From: a bacterium
GTDB lineage: Bacteria; Sysuimicrobiota; Sysuimicrobiia; Sysuimicrobiales; Segetimicrobiaceae
DNA length: 64,000 nt
Assembly (NCBI GenBank): GCA_035307765.1
Contig: DATGHU010000032.1
Coordinates: 62,001 to 126,000, forward strand
Direction: 5' to 3'
Positions 26,142-34,658 of the stretch are shown here, piece after piece (positions within the stretch are counted from its first letter, which is position 1; each line of letters begins with the position of its first letter). Under the pieces are notes generated by a model. The model did not search any database, was not told the origin of the DNA, and saw only the letters and a program-made list of their open reading frames with translations. Both the position numbers and the translations under genes were made by a program.

Positions 26142-27095
26142 TCAGTCCCGCGGTGCCAGCGCCCGCGAGTAGATCCCGGCACACCCCAGGGCCAGCAGGA
26201 GGAGGATCACCGACAGCGCGGCGCCGTAGCCGAAGTTGAGGAATTGGAAGGTGTTCTCGTAGATGTAGAACGCAAAGGTTTCGGTCGCGCTGCCGGGTCC
26301 GCCCCCGGTCATCGGAAAGATGATGTCGAATGCCTGGAGCGCGCCGAGGGTCCGGAGCACCAGCGAGACCATCACCGCACCCCGGAGCAGCGGCAGGGTC
26401 ACGGTGAAGAACGCCCGGATCGGCGAGGCCCCGTCCAGGCTCGAGGCCTCGTACAACTCGTCGGGGATGCCCTGCAGCCCGGCGAGGAGGATCAGCGCCA
26501 TGTACGACGCCGCCCCCCACGACGCGGCCGTGGCGACCGCGACGAAGGCGAGGGACGGGACCCCCAGCCAGATGATCGGGCGGGCGATCAGCCCAGCGCG
26601 GCGCAGCAGATCGTTGATCACCCCGGCGGAATCGTTGAACAACCACCGCCACACCTGGCCGGCGAGGGCCGGGGCCAGCGTCCAGGGCAGCAGCGTCGCC
26701 GCCCGCACGAACCCCTTGGCGCGCACGGTGCGGTTGACGACGAGCGCGATCCCCAGTCCGAGCGCGAACTGGGCGGCGACCGTGACCGCGACGTACGCCA
26801 GCGTGACGCGGATGGCGTGCCAAGCATCCGGATCCTGTGCGGCCCGGGCAAAGTTCCCAAGGCCCACGAACGGGAACCCGGCCTGCGGCTGATCGAGCCG
26901 GAGCCGGTGCAGGCTCGTCCAGAAGGCATCGATGATCGGGTAGAAGGCGAAGATCCCCAAGAACAGCAGGCACGGGAGCAGCAGCACCACCGCCAGCTCG
27001 GTCTCGGTGAGCTGGCCGGTCCGCCACCGGCCCATCACCCACGCGGCGCCCCCCGCCCGGGCACCGGCAGGCCCTCCCCCGAGCCGCTCCGCCAC
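26142..27095 (-). CDS. Sugar ABC transporter permease (MalF type)
   Basis: CUT1-family permease of 317 residues with six TM helices. The EAA loop reads GIPDELYEASSLDGASPIRAFF. The C-terminal FPMTGGGPGSATE is typical of MalF/UgpA permeases. GTG 27095 starts 1 nt after the binding-protein stop (TAGGGTG); an internal ATG (about residue 21) is an alternative that removes a Gly/Ala-rich tail. It lies between the binding protein and MalG-type genes in the sugar operon. Confidence 0.92.
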   Translation of the reverse strand: MAERLGGGPAGARAGGAAWVMGRWRTGQLTETELAVVLLLPCLLFLGIFAFYPIIDAFWTSLHRLRLDQPQAGFPFVGLGNFARAAQDPDAWHAIRVTLAYVAVTVAAQFALGLGIALVVNRTVRAKGFVRAATLLPWTLAPALAGQVWRWLFNDSAGVINDLLRRAGLIARPIIWLGVPSLAFVAVATAASWGAASYMALILLAGLQGIPDELYEASSLDGASPIRAFFTVTLPLLRGAVMVSLVLRTLGALQAFDIIFPMTGGGPGSATETFAFYIYENTFQFLNFGYGAALSVILLLLALGCAGIYSRALAPRD

Positions 27096-27096
27096 C

Positions 27097-28365
27097 CTAT
27101 TGGGTCAGGAGCGAACGCAGCTCGCGGGCCATCTGCCGGATCGCGTCGTCGCCGGACGTCTGACTGGTCAGCGCGGCCTGCAGGTTCGACTGGATGATCG
27201 CGGACATCCGCGGGTAGTCGGGGATCCGCGGGCGGGGACTCGCCCCCAGGACGGCCCGGAGCATATCCAAGGACTGCGGGGCGTGCGCTTTCACCTCCGG
27301 GTCGCGAAACGTGTCCGTGCGGGTCGGGACGGTGCTGAGCTGCAGCGCCATACTCTTCTCGGCGATCCCGCCGGTCATGAACTCGACGAAGCGCCAGGCG
27401 GCCTCTTTGTTGCGGGAGAAGTTGCTGATCGCGAGCTGCCATCCCCCCAGGGTCGAGGCGCTGCGGCCGGCGGGGCCCTTGGGCAGCGGCGCGATGCCGA
27501 CGAGCCCCGCGACCTTTGACCCGCTGCTCTGGAACAGGTCGTAGGCATAGGTCCAATTCCGGAGGAAGACCGCCCGGCCGTCCTGAAATGCGACCCGCGT
27601 GTCGTCGGTGGTCATCGTGGCCACCCCGGGCGGCGTGACGTGGTCCTTGCGCACCAGATCGAGGATGAAGTTCATCGCCGCGGAGCCCCTCGCGCTGTCC
27701 ACGACCACCTTCCCGGTGGGATCCAGCACGTCCCCGCCGTGACTCCAGAGGACCTCGAAAAAGAAATCCGCCAAGGCCTCGATCTTCGCGCCCTGAAAGA
27801 GGAAGCCCGCCAGCTGCGGGTTGTGCTCGCCCGCGGTGACTTTTTGCGCGGTGGCGACCATCTCGTCCCACGACGCCGGGATCTTCGCCCCGTACTTGGC
27901 CAGAAGATCCTTCCGATAGTAGAGGAGGCCGGCGTCGGTGTACCACGGCACGCCGTAGATTTTCCCTCCGATGGTGTTGGCGCGGATCGCCCCCGGGAGA
28001 AACCCCTCGCGCGCCGCCGACGTGAACCACCGGTCCAGGGGCGCAAGCCAGCCGGCCGCCACCATCGGCGCGGGCCAGATGACGTCGATTGAGATCACGT
28101 CCACCGATGGGTCTTTCGCCGCGAACAGCGTCACGTACCGGTTGTACTGCTCGCCCGAAGTCCCGGGCAGCACCTGCAGCTCGACCTTGATGCCAGGGTT
28201 CTGGCGCTCAAACTCGGCCACCAGGGCGCGGTACACGTCCGACACGGCGGGGCCGCCCGTGGCCAGGGTGGACCAGGTGATGGTCACCGGACCCTGCGCC
28301 TGGACGGGGATCACCGCCATCAGCATGGCCGCGGTCGCCAAGGCCGCCAGTATGCGTGCGCTCAT
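27097..28365 (-). CDS. Sugar ABC transporter substrate-binding protein
   Basis: Family 1 extracellular solute-binding protein of 422 residues. A signal peptide (about 1-23, ending PVQAQ) has no lipobox cysteine, so it is a free periplasmic protein. Mature features are FERQNPGIKVELQVLPG, DVISIDVIWPAPM, GKIYGVPWYTDAGLLYYRKDLL and GGWQLAISNFSRNKEAAW. It is the first gene of a seven-gene leftward operon (binding protein, two permeases, isomerase, kinase, GH31, DUF72). AAGGGGG precedes the ATG. Given the GH31 enzyme, an alpha-linked oligosaccharide or glycoside is the likely cargo. Confidence 0.92.
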   Translation of the reverse strand: MSARILAALATAAMLMAVIPVQAQGPVTITWSTLATGGPAVSDVYRALVAEFERQNPGIKVELQVLPGTSGEQYNRYVTLFAAKDPSVDVISIDVIWPAPMVAAGWLAPLDRWFTSAAREGFLPGAIRANTIGGKIYGVPWYTDAGLLYYRKDLLAKYGAKIPASWDEMVATAQKVTAGEHNPQLAGFLFQGAKIEALADFFFEVLWSHGGDVLDPTGKVVVDSARGSAAMNFILDLVRKDHVTPPGVATMTTDDTRVAFQDGRAVFLRNWTYAYDLFQSSGSKVAGLVGIAPLPKGPAGRSASTLGGWQLAISNFSRNKEAAWRFVEFMTGGIAEKSMALQLSTVPTRTDTFRDPEVKAHAPQSLDMLRAVLGASPRPRIPDYPRMSAIIQSNLQAALTSQTSGDDAIRQMARELRSLLTQ

Positions 28366-28531
28366 CGTTGGCCCCCTTCTGTTCCGACGTTCCCCTCCCT
28401 ATTCGACGGCACGCCGCGGTCCCCCCGGCCGCCCACGGTGAAGCCGCTTCGGTCGGCGGCGGGTCGGGCCGGCGATCGCGGAGGGAAGGCAGGGTCGGCA
28501 CTCCCTCCGGGTCAACGATCCCCACGGCTCC

Positions 28532-29332
28532 CTACCCTTCGAACCGGAGCAGCAGCCCGCGCTCCCGCGCCACGTGCAGCACGAAGGCAAACACCGCCCC
28601 CGCCGCGACGAGCAGGACGGCGTTCTCGCCGAGCGCCCACGCCGCCCGGGCCCAACTGATCCCGCCGCCGCTCAGCACCACCCGCATTCCCTCGAAGGCG
28701 TGGGTGGTCGGCAGGACCAGGGCGATGGGCCGGAGGAGGGCGGGCAGAACGGCCACGGGATAGAACACCGCCGAGAACGGCTGAAAGAGAAAGGGAATGG
28801 CCCAGGCGAGCGTCTCGGCCCCCTGACCGAACCGCAGGATCATCGCGGTGGTAATGACGCCAATGCCCCAGGCGGAAAGGAGGAGGTTGAGCACAAACGG
28901 GATCAGCGCCAGGCCGTACTGGAAGATGTTGAAGGTGTACAGGACGAGGGCAAGGACGGAGAGGAGCAGCCCCGTGACGATCACCTTCATCACCCCGAGC
29001 AGCAGCATCGCCAAGATGAACTCCAGCGTGCTGATCGGGCTGACGAACACGTTGATCAGATTTCTCGTCCAGATGTCTTCCAGGAAGGAGACCGAGATCG
29101 CCTGCTGCGCGCGGAAGAAGATGTCCCAAAGGATCATCCCGCCGAGCAGGAAGGCGATGGCGAGCGCCCCGCCGCCGCGCAGCCGGCCGATGTAGAGGCT
29201 GACGAATCCCCAGACCAGCAGATCCATCACCGGCCAGTAGACGATTTCCAGCATGCGGATCATACTGCGCCGGTAGAGGTACAGCTGCCGAAGGAGCAGG
29301 GCGGCGACGCGCTCGGCGCTCAGCCCGCTCAC
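28532..29332 (-). CDS. ABC-2 type transporter permease
   Basis: Six-TM ABC-2 family permease of 266 residues. It resembles the polysaccharide/drug export permeases, with the amphipathic N-terminal YLYRRSMIRMLEIVYWPVMD and the C-terminal PTTHAFEGMRVVL segment. Its ATG overlaps the last 4 nt of the ATPase gene (ATGA). Together they form a simple two-gene exporter. No other gene in the neighbourhood points to a substrate. Confidence 0.88.
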   Translation of the reverse strand: MSGLSAERVAALLLRQLYLYRRSMIRMLEIVYWPVMDLLVWGFVSLYIGRLRGGGALAIAFLLGGMILWDIFFRAQQAISVSFLEDIWTRNLINVFVSPISTLEFILAMLLLGVMKVIVTGLLLSVLALVLYTFNIFQYGLALIPFVLNLLLSAWGIGVITTAMILRFGQGAETLAWAIPFLFQPFSAVFYPVAVLPALLRPIALVLPTTHAFEGMRVVLSGGGISWARAAWALGENAVLLVAAGAVFAFVLHVARERGLLLRFEG

Positions 29333-30087
29333 GGCGCCACGCCGCCTCGGGCCACGTCCAGAAACATCTCCTCCAGGGTGGTCCGGGCGAACCGCCGCAG
29401 CACCTCCCCCGGCGGACCGTCCGCGATCAACCGCCCGCGGTTGAGAAACAGGATCCGATCGCTCAGCCGCTCCACCTCCTGCATGTTGTGCGAGGTGTAG
29501 AATAGCGTCATCCGGCGCTCGGCGCAGATCCGGCGCAGGCTGTCCCGGACGCGTTCGGCGCTGTCGGGATCGAGGCTGGCCGTCGGCTCATCGAGGAAGA
29601 GGACCTCGGGGTCGTTGAGCAGCGCCTTCACGAGTCCCAGGCGCGTTCCCTCGCCCGAGGAGAGGCGCCCCGTGGCGCGCGCGCGCATTTCGGCGAGCCC
29701 GAACCGATCGAGCAGCCCCTCGATTCGCCGGCGGGCGTCGCGCACCCCGTACAATCGCGCGAACACCGTGAGGTTCTCGCTCACCGTCAGGTTCCCCGGA
29801 AGCGCGACGTAGGGCGACGTGAAGTTGACGCGCGCGAGAATCCGCCGCCGCTCCTGCGGCATCGGCAGCCCCAACACCTGCACCTGACCCGAGGTGGGCA
29901 GCAGGAGGCCGAGCAGCATCGCAAGCGTCGTCGTCTTCCCCGCCCCGTTGGGACCCAGGAACCCCACGATCTCGCCGGGGTCGACGCGGAACGAAAGATC
30001 TTCGACAACACCGACCGACGCGTACCGCTTCGTGAGATGCCGGACTGCGATCGCCGCGGCGGCGGAAGATCCGCGTGACTCCAGCAT
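29329..30087 (-). CDS. ABC-2 exporter ATP-binding protein
   Basis: ABC ATPase of about 252 residues. Walker A GPNGAGKTTT, Walker B VLFLDEPTASLDP and the switch histidine in YTSHNMQEVERL are intact. The signature motif is LSSGEGTRLGL instead of LSGGQ, still with the key Ser-Gly. I prefer ATG 30087, because the alternative ATG 30102 overlaps a TATAAT box (30099-30094) that would place the transcript start exactly at 30087. No SD is visible, consistent with a leaderless mRNA. It drives the permease encoded downstream. Confidence 0.9.
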   Translation of the reverse strand: MLESRGSSAAAAIAVRHLTKRYASVGVVEDLSFRVDPGEIVGFLGPNGAGKTTTLAMLLGLLLPTSGQVQVLGLPMPQERRRILARVNFTSPYVALPGNLTVSENLTVFARLYGVRDARRRIEGLLDRFGLAEMRARATGRLSSGEGTRLGLVKALLNDPEVLFLDEPTASLDPDSAERVRDSLRRICAERRMTLFYTSHNMQEVERLSDRILFLNRGRLIADGPPGEVLRRFARTTLEEMFLDVARGGVAP

Positions 30088-30093
30088 GGCGCC

Positions 30094-30099
30094 ATTATA
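30094..30099 (-). promoter_or_regulatory. -10 box of a probable leaderless ABC-2 transcript
   Basis: A perfect minus-strand TATAAT (30099-30094) is followed by six bases (GGCGCC) and then ATG at 30087. No SD site and no recognisable -35 are present. The spacing places +1 on the A of the ATG. Confidence 0.55.
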
Positions 30100-30154
30100 C
30101 ACTCTTGGCTGGAGCGGACTTCTTCACCGAATCATCGGGCAGGGACGGTGGCTC

Positions 30155-31183
30155 GTGGTTCACCCACTCGCGCTGGACGCGGCTCTCGCCATGGACGACG
30201 TCACCGGGATCACCGCCGCGGCCCGGGCGGCGGAGGACGCGGGGTTCGCCGCGCTGTGGACCAACGAGACGAAGCACAACCCGTTCCTCCAGCTGACCCT
30301 GGCGGCCAGCGCGACCACGCGTCCGCTGCTGGGCACCGGCGTCGCCATCGCGTTTGCCCGCAGCCCCACGGTGACGGCGCACCTCGCCTGGGACCTGGCC
30401 GCGCTCTCCGGGGGTCGCTTCATCCTCGGCCTGGGCACACAGGTCCGGGCGCATATCCAGCGGCGGTTCGGTGAGCCGTGGGATCCCCCGGTGCCGAAGC
30501 TCCGGGAGTATCTGGAGGCGGTGCGGGCGGTCTGGCGCTCGTGGCAGGACCAGGTCCCGCTGCGGACGGAGGGCCGGTTCTACCGGTTGAGCCTCATGAC
30601 CCCGTTCTTCAACCCGGGACCGATCCCGCATCCGGAGATCCCGATCTACATCGCGGGGGTCAATCCGCTGCTCTGCCGGTTGAGCGGGGAAACCGCGCAA
30701 GGATTCCACGTCCATCCGTTTCACACGGTGCCGTATCTGCAGTCGGTGGTGCTGCCGAATATTGCCCGCGGCCGCCAGGCCCGGTCCGCCCCCCACGGGG
30801 CGGTCCAGCTCTACGCCCCCGTCTTCGTCGCGCCGGGCGAGACCCCCGAGGAGGTGCGGGAGGCCGCGGAGCGTGCCCGCGGGGAGATCGCCTTCTACGC
30901 CTCCACGCCGTCGTACCGGATCGTGCTGCACACCCACGGCTGGGACGACGTCGCCGCGCGCCTCCAGCAGCTCGCGGCGCAGCGACGCTGGACCGAACTC
31001 GCCGGCCAGGTCCCCGAGGCGATGCTCGACGCCGTGCTCATTCGCGGCTCGTGGGAGGAGATCGGACACCAGCTCCGGGGCCGCTATACGGGAGTGCTGG
31101 ACCGGGTAGCCTGCTACCGGCCCTTCACCGTCGCCGAGCTCCCCGGGTGGCGGCGGCTCGCCGCGGCGTTTCACGCCCGCTGA
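30155..31183 (+). CDS. LLM class flavin-dependent oxidoreductase
   Basis: Luciferase-like (bacterial luciferase/F420 reductase fold) monooxygenase or reductase of about 342 residues. Family marks are AARAAEDAGFAALWTNET at the N-terminus, GVAIAFARSPTVTAHLAWDL, GGRFILGLGTQVRAHIQRRF, PIYIAGVNPLLCRLSGE and the C-terminal GSWEEIGHQL. It resembles the TIGR03617-type F420-dependent branch, but the cofactor (F420 or FMN) cannot be decided here. GTG 30155 is the best in-frame start near the divergent ABC gene; the AGGGAC upstream is a weak site. The start is uncertain by a few codons. Confidence 0.85.
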   Translation: MVHPLALDAALAMDDVTGITAAARAAEDAGFAALWTNETKHNPFLQLTLAASATTRPLLGTGVAIAFARSPTVTAHLAWDLAALSGGRFILGLGTQVRAHIQRRFGEPWDPPVPKLREYLEAVRAVWRSWQDQVPLRTEGRFYRLSLMTPFFNPGPIPHPEIPIYIAGVNPLLCRLSGETAQGFHVHPFHTVPYLQSVVLPNIARGRQARSAPHGAVQLYAPVFVAPGETPEEVREAAERARGEIAFYASTPSYRIVLHTHGWDDVAARLQQLAAQRRWTELAGQVPEAMLDAVLIRGSWEEIGHQLRGRYTGVLDRVACYRPFTVAELPGWRRLAAAFHAR

Positions 31184-31237
31184 TGGCGTCGGTTCCGGGG
31201 GCGGTGCGGTGAGGCACTCCCGCACGCCGGTGCGTCG

Positions 31238-32182
31238 ATGAGGTCCCGGCCCCTGCTGAGGGGGCAGGTGTACGCGCTCGCGGCGATGGCAATCTGGAGC
31301 ACGAACTTCATGATCGGCCGGCTGCTGCGGGACGCGGTCACGCCGGGGACGATCGCCGCGGTCCGCGCCCTGGTGGCCGGGGTCCCGCTGGCGGCGTGGC
31401 TGCTGGCGACCCAGGGACGTCCCCGGCCCGGACGTCCGGTGATCGGGCGCCTGATCATCCTCGGCTTCCTCGGGATCTTCATGAGCCAGTACCTGACCTA
31501 CCTCGGGCTTCACTGGAGCCTGGCCACGAACGCCATCATTCTCAACGCGGCCAGCCCGATCGTCACCGCGAGTCTGGCTATCGCCGCCGGGCTCTTCGTC
31601 TTCTCGCGCCTTCTGTTCGTGGGGCTGGTGATCTCGACGCTCGGGGCGGCACTGGTCACGTGGCTCGGGGCGTCGGCCGGAGCCGGGGCGCGGTTGGACC
31701 CCGGCGCGCTGTTCATCATCGCCAGCATGGTCAGCTGGGGATTCTACAACCTGGGGGTGCAGCGGCTGAGCGACGACCTGCCCCCGCTGTGGATCACCGC
31801 GGGGGCGATGCTCGCGGGTTTTCCGTTTCTCCTCGGGGCGATCGCCGTGGAGCACCCGCCGCACCTCGCCGCGTCGGTGCGCGCCCACCTGCCCATTTTG
31901 ATCTACCTGGCGATCGGCCCGTCGGCGATCGCCTACGCCAGCTGGAACGCGGCGGTCCGAGATCTCGGGGCCGGCTACGCGATGATGTTCAATAATCTGC
32001 TGCCGATTTTCGGGATGGCCCTCGGCAGCCTGGTGCTTCACGAGGCGGTGACCATCGTGCAGTTCCTCGCCTCTGGGCTGATCATCGCCGGCATCGTGAT
32101 CTCCTACCGCGCGCTCCCCATCCGGTCGATCCCGGACCGCGCTGACCCGTCGGCGCCCGCCACCACCGGGCGCCGAGGATGA
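31238..32182 (+). CDS. DMT/EamA family transporter
   Basis: EamA-type permease of 314 residues with ten predicted TM helices. Marks include LAAMAIWSTNFMIGRLL at TM1, RALVAGVPLAAWLL, LHWSLATNAIILNAASPIV and FNNLLPIFGMALGSLVLHEA. It follows the LLM gene by 54 nt and slightly precedes the OpuC-like operon, whose leaderless start lies just downstream. Substrate unknown. It is unrelated in sequence detail to the other DMT gene at 14.3-15.2 kb. Confidence 0.87.
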   Translation: MRSRPLLRGQVYALAAMAIWSTNFMIGRLLRDAVTPGTIAAVRALVAGVPLAAWLLATQGRPRPGRPVIGRLIILGFLGIFMSQYLTYLGLHWSLATNAIILNAASPIVTASLAIAAGLFVFSRLLFVGLVISTLGAALVTWLGASAGAGARLDPGALFIIASMVSWGFYNLGVQRLSDDLPPLWITAGAMLAGFPFLLGAIAVEHPPHLAASVRAHLPILIYLAIGPSAIAYASWNAAVRDLGAGYAMMFNNLLPIFGMALGSLVLHEAVTIVQFLASGLIIAGIVISYRALPIRSIPDRADPSAPATTGRRG

Positions 32183-32200
32183 GATCGACGATCCCCCGCG

Positions 32201-32206
32201 TATACT
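32201..32206 (+). promoter_or_regulatory. -10 box of a probable leaderless OpuC-like operon transcript
   Basis: TATACT at 32201-32206 lies 8 nt before ATG 32215, inside the distal end of the upstream gene's coding region and stop. There is no SD before this ATG. The geometry fits a transcript starting within two bases of the start codon. Confidence 0.45.
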
Positions 32207-32214
32207 CTGACGAC

Positions 32215-33252
32215 ATGTCCACCATCACTTTTCAGGCAGTGACGAAGCGGTACCCGGGCGCGGAGCGGGCGGCCGTCGACTCGGTGACGTTCGAGATCCC
32301 GGAGGGCACCGTCTGCATGCTCCTGGGGGCCTCCGGCTCGGGGAAAACGACGCTGCTGCGCATGGTCAACCGCCTGATCGAACCATCTTCCGGCACGATC
32401 CATGTCGACGGGCGCAACATCCTTGCGGAGAACCCGATTGCCCTGCGGCGCCGGATCGGCTACGTCATCCAGCAGGTCGGCTTGTTTCCGCACATGACCG
32501 TCGCGGAAAACGTCCGCATCACCGCGGAGATCGCCGGGTGGTCCCGGGAGCGGATGGCCGGCCGGGTGGACGAACTTCTTCACCTCGTCGGCCTCAACCC
32601 CCCCGAATACCGCACCAGGTTTCCCCGCCACCTCTCCGGAGGCGAGCAGCAGCGGGTGGGGTTGGCCCGAGCCCTGGCGACCGACCCGGGGATCCTGCTG
32701 ATGGATGAGCCCTTCGGGGCCCTGGATGCGATCACCCGGACGCGGATGCAGGAGGAGTTGCGCCACATCCAGCGCGGCGTGCGCAAGACGATCCTCTTCG
32801 TGACCCACGACGTCGAGGAGGCGTTCCGGCTCGGCGAGCAGATCGCCGTGATGGCGGAGGGACGGCTCGTGCAGTTGGGGACGCCGATCGAGCTCCTGGC
32901 CCGCCCCGCCAACGACTTCGTGCGCCGCCTCGTCGGCGCGGACAGCATTCTGCGCCAACTACAGTACCTGCCGGTGACCATGGCCCTCGAATCCGGCGGG
33001 GATCCGCCATCCGGGGCCCCCGAACTCGAGGGGGAGCGCTTCCCCGCCGACGCGACCCTGCTTCAGGCGCTGCTCGCGCTGCTCAAGACCGAGGCGGCGG
33101 CGATCAGCATCTACGATGGCCGGGCCGGCCGGCGGCTCGGGCGCGTGACCTTGTCGAGCATCACCCGCGAGATCGCCCGGGCCCGGATCGATGCCGCCTC
33201 CCCCGGGACACCGCCCGCGGCGACGCCGCGACGCTTCGGCGCGTCCGCCTGA
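32215..33252 (+). CDS. opuCA: Osmoprotectant (glycine betaine/choline type) ABC ATPase
   Basis: ABC ATPase of 345 residues, OpuCA/ProV type. Walker A GASGSGKTT, the Q-loop in YVIQQVGLFPHMT, signature LSGGEQQRVGLARAL, Walker B LLMDEPFGALD and switch FVTHDVEEAFRLGEQ are all present. The C-terminal tail (about 265-345) is only a remnant of the CBS pair found in OpuCA. ATG 32215 is chosen because the family alignment begins at STITFQAVTKRY. It is first of four genes (ATPase, two permeases, binding protein) that import compatible solutes. Confidence 0.88.
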   Translation: MSTITFQAVTKRYPGAERAAVDSVTFEIPEGTVCMLLGASGSGKTTLLRMVNRLIEPSSGTIHVDGRNILAENPIALRRRIGYVIQQVGLFPHMTVAENVRITAEIAGWSRERMAGRVDELLHLVGLNPPEYRTRFPRHLSGGEQQRVGLARALATDPGILLMDEPFGALDAITRTRMQEELRHIQRGVRKTILFVTHDVEEAFRLGEQIAVMAEGRLVQLGTPIELLARPANDFVRRLVGADSILRQLQYLPVTMALESGGDPPSGAPELEGERFPADATLLQALLALLKTEAAAISIYDGRAGRRLGRVTLSSITREIARARIDAASPGTPPAATPRRFGASA

Positions 33253-33260
33253 GCCCGACG

Positions 33261-33917
33261 ATGCACTTTCTGCTCGATCCGCACAGCTACGATCCGACCG
33301 ACACCGGGAGCATCCCGACCCTCCTGATCCAGCACCTGGTCATCGTGGGCATGAGCATGGGGATCGCCATGGTGATCGCGCTGCCGTTGGGGGTGCTGAT
33401 CGCCCGCCGCCGGCGGCTATATCTGCCGGTGATCACCATCGCCGGGTTTCTCTATACCATCCCCGGACTGGCCCTGCTCGCCTTCCTCGTCCCCCTCACC
33501 GGCCTCACGACGACGACGATCATCGTCCCGCTCGTGCTCTACGCGCAACTGGTCTTGATCCGCAACACCGTCACCGCGGTGAACAGCGTCGATCCCGTCC
33601 TGCTGGAGATCGGGCGGGCCATGGGGATGAACCGGGCGCAGGTGTTCTGGCGAATCACGCTGCCCCTCGCCTTGCCGATCGTGGTGGCGGGCATCCGCGT
33701 GGCCACGGTGACCACGATCGGCATCGCCTCGCTCGCCGCCCTCGTCGGAGCCGGCGGTCTGGGCGACATCATCTTCTCCAGCATCCAGAACACCAACTAC
33801 GACCAGGTGCTCGGCGGAGGTCTCGTGATCGGCGCGGTCGCCGTGCTGGCCGACCTGGCCCTGCTCGGCCTGCAGACCGCCCTCAACCGGGGGCGGGGGC
33901 CGATCGCGACGGCCTGA
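33261..33917 (+). CDS. Osmoprotectant ABC transporter permease 1
   Basis: OpuCB/OpuCD-type inner-membrane permease of 218 residues with five to six TM helices. The sequence IPGLALLAFLVPLTGL and the ATPase-docking region EIGRAMGMNRAQVFWRITLP, then GAGGLGDIIFSSI, match binding-protein-dependent betaine/choline transporters. It lies 8 nt after the ATPase gene and 10 nt before the second permease gene, so the three are clearly cotranscribed. Confidence 0.9.
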   Translation: MHFLLDPHSYDPTDTGSIPTLLIQHLVIVGMSMGIAMVIALPLGVLIARRRRLYLPVITIAGFLYTIPGLALLAFLVPLTGLTTTTIIVPLVLYAQLVLIRNTVTAVNSVDPVLLEIGRAMGMNRAQVFWRITLPLALPIVVAGIRVATVTTIGIASLAALVGAGGLGDIIFSSIQNTNYDQVLGGGLVIGAVAVLADLALLGLQTALNRGRGPIATA

Positions 33918-33927
33918 GGAGGGGTTC

Positions 33928-34593
33928 ATGGCACAGCGCCTGCTCGCGTTCGTCGCCGCTCCCGAGAACGGCTTCCTCGCTCACACCCTCGCCTATCTCG
34001 AGCTCTGCACCGTCGCCGTCGTGCTCGCGACGCTGATCGGCGTGACGCTCGGCGTCGCCGTGGCCCGCCGCCCCCTGCTGGCGTTCCTCGCGGTCAACCT
34101 GAGCGGCCTGATGCGGGCCGTGCCGGTCATCGTCTTCCTGACGCTCGCGCTTCCGTACTTGGGGCTGGGCTTTGCCCCGGCGCTTGTCGCGCTCACCGTT
34201 CTCGGGATCCCGCCGATTCTCCTCAACACCTACACCGGCATCCGCGGGATCGATCCGGTGATCGTCGATGCGGCGCGCGGGGTGGGGATGACCCCGGGAC
34301 AGATCGTCGCACGGATTCAGACCCCCCTCGTCCTCCCGGTGCTCGCGGCGGGGGTGCGAACGGCCGCGGTCCAGGTCGTCGCCACGGCGACGCTCGCCGC
34401 GATCATCGGCGCCGGCGGATACGGCGACTACATTCTGGCGGGGCTCTACCAGGTGGACATGGTCCAGATCCTGGCCGGCGCAATCCCGGTTGCCGTCCTG
34501 GCGCTCATGTTAGAATTGGGCCTGGGGTGGGTGCAGTACGCGGCCACCCCCGCGGGCCTGCGCGCGCTCTCAGGCGCAGACGTCACACCCTGA
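33928..34593 (+). CDS. Osmoprotectant ABC transporter permease 2
   Basis: Second OpuC-type permease, 221 residues. TM segments are evident, with MRAVPVIVFLTLALPYLGLG, the docking loop VDAARGVGMTPGQIVARIQTP and IIGAGGYGDYILAGL. It forms a heterodimer with the permease encoded just upstream. A GAGGAGGGG site lies in the 10-nt intergenic gap. Confidence 0.9.
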   Translation: MAQRLLAFVAAPENGFLAHTLAYLELCTVAVVLATLIGVTLGVAVARRPLLAFLAVNLSGLMRAVPVIVFLTLALPYLGLGFAPALVALTVLGIPPILLNTYTGIRGIDPVIVDAARGVGMTPGQIVARIQTPLVLPVLAAGVRTAAVQVVATATLAAIIGAGGYGDYILAGLYQVDMVQILAGAIPVAVLALMLELGLGWVQYAATPAGLRALSGADVTP

Positions 34594-34658
34594 AAGGAGT
34601 CGGGAGGCAGTCCGCAGCAGCGCGGTGCTCAGATCACAGCCAGAGGGGGTAATCGGCA

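Noticed and set aside
28366-28531. Riboswitch or small RNA between the sugar operon and ABC-2 permease genes
   Set aside because: Only GC-rich short inverted repeats are present; no conserved core was recognised.
30095-32041. Open frame of 648 codons antisense to the LLM and DMT genes
   Set aside because: Gln/Arg/Pro-rich shadow; the two genes on the other strand have clear family motifs.
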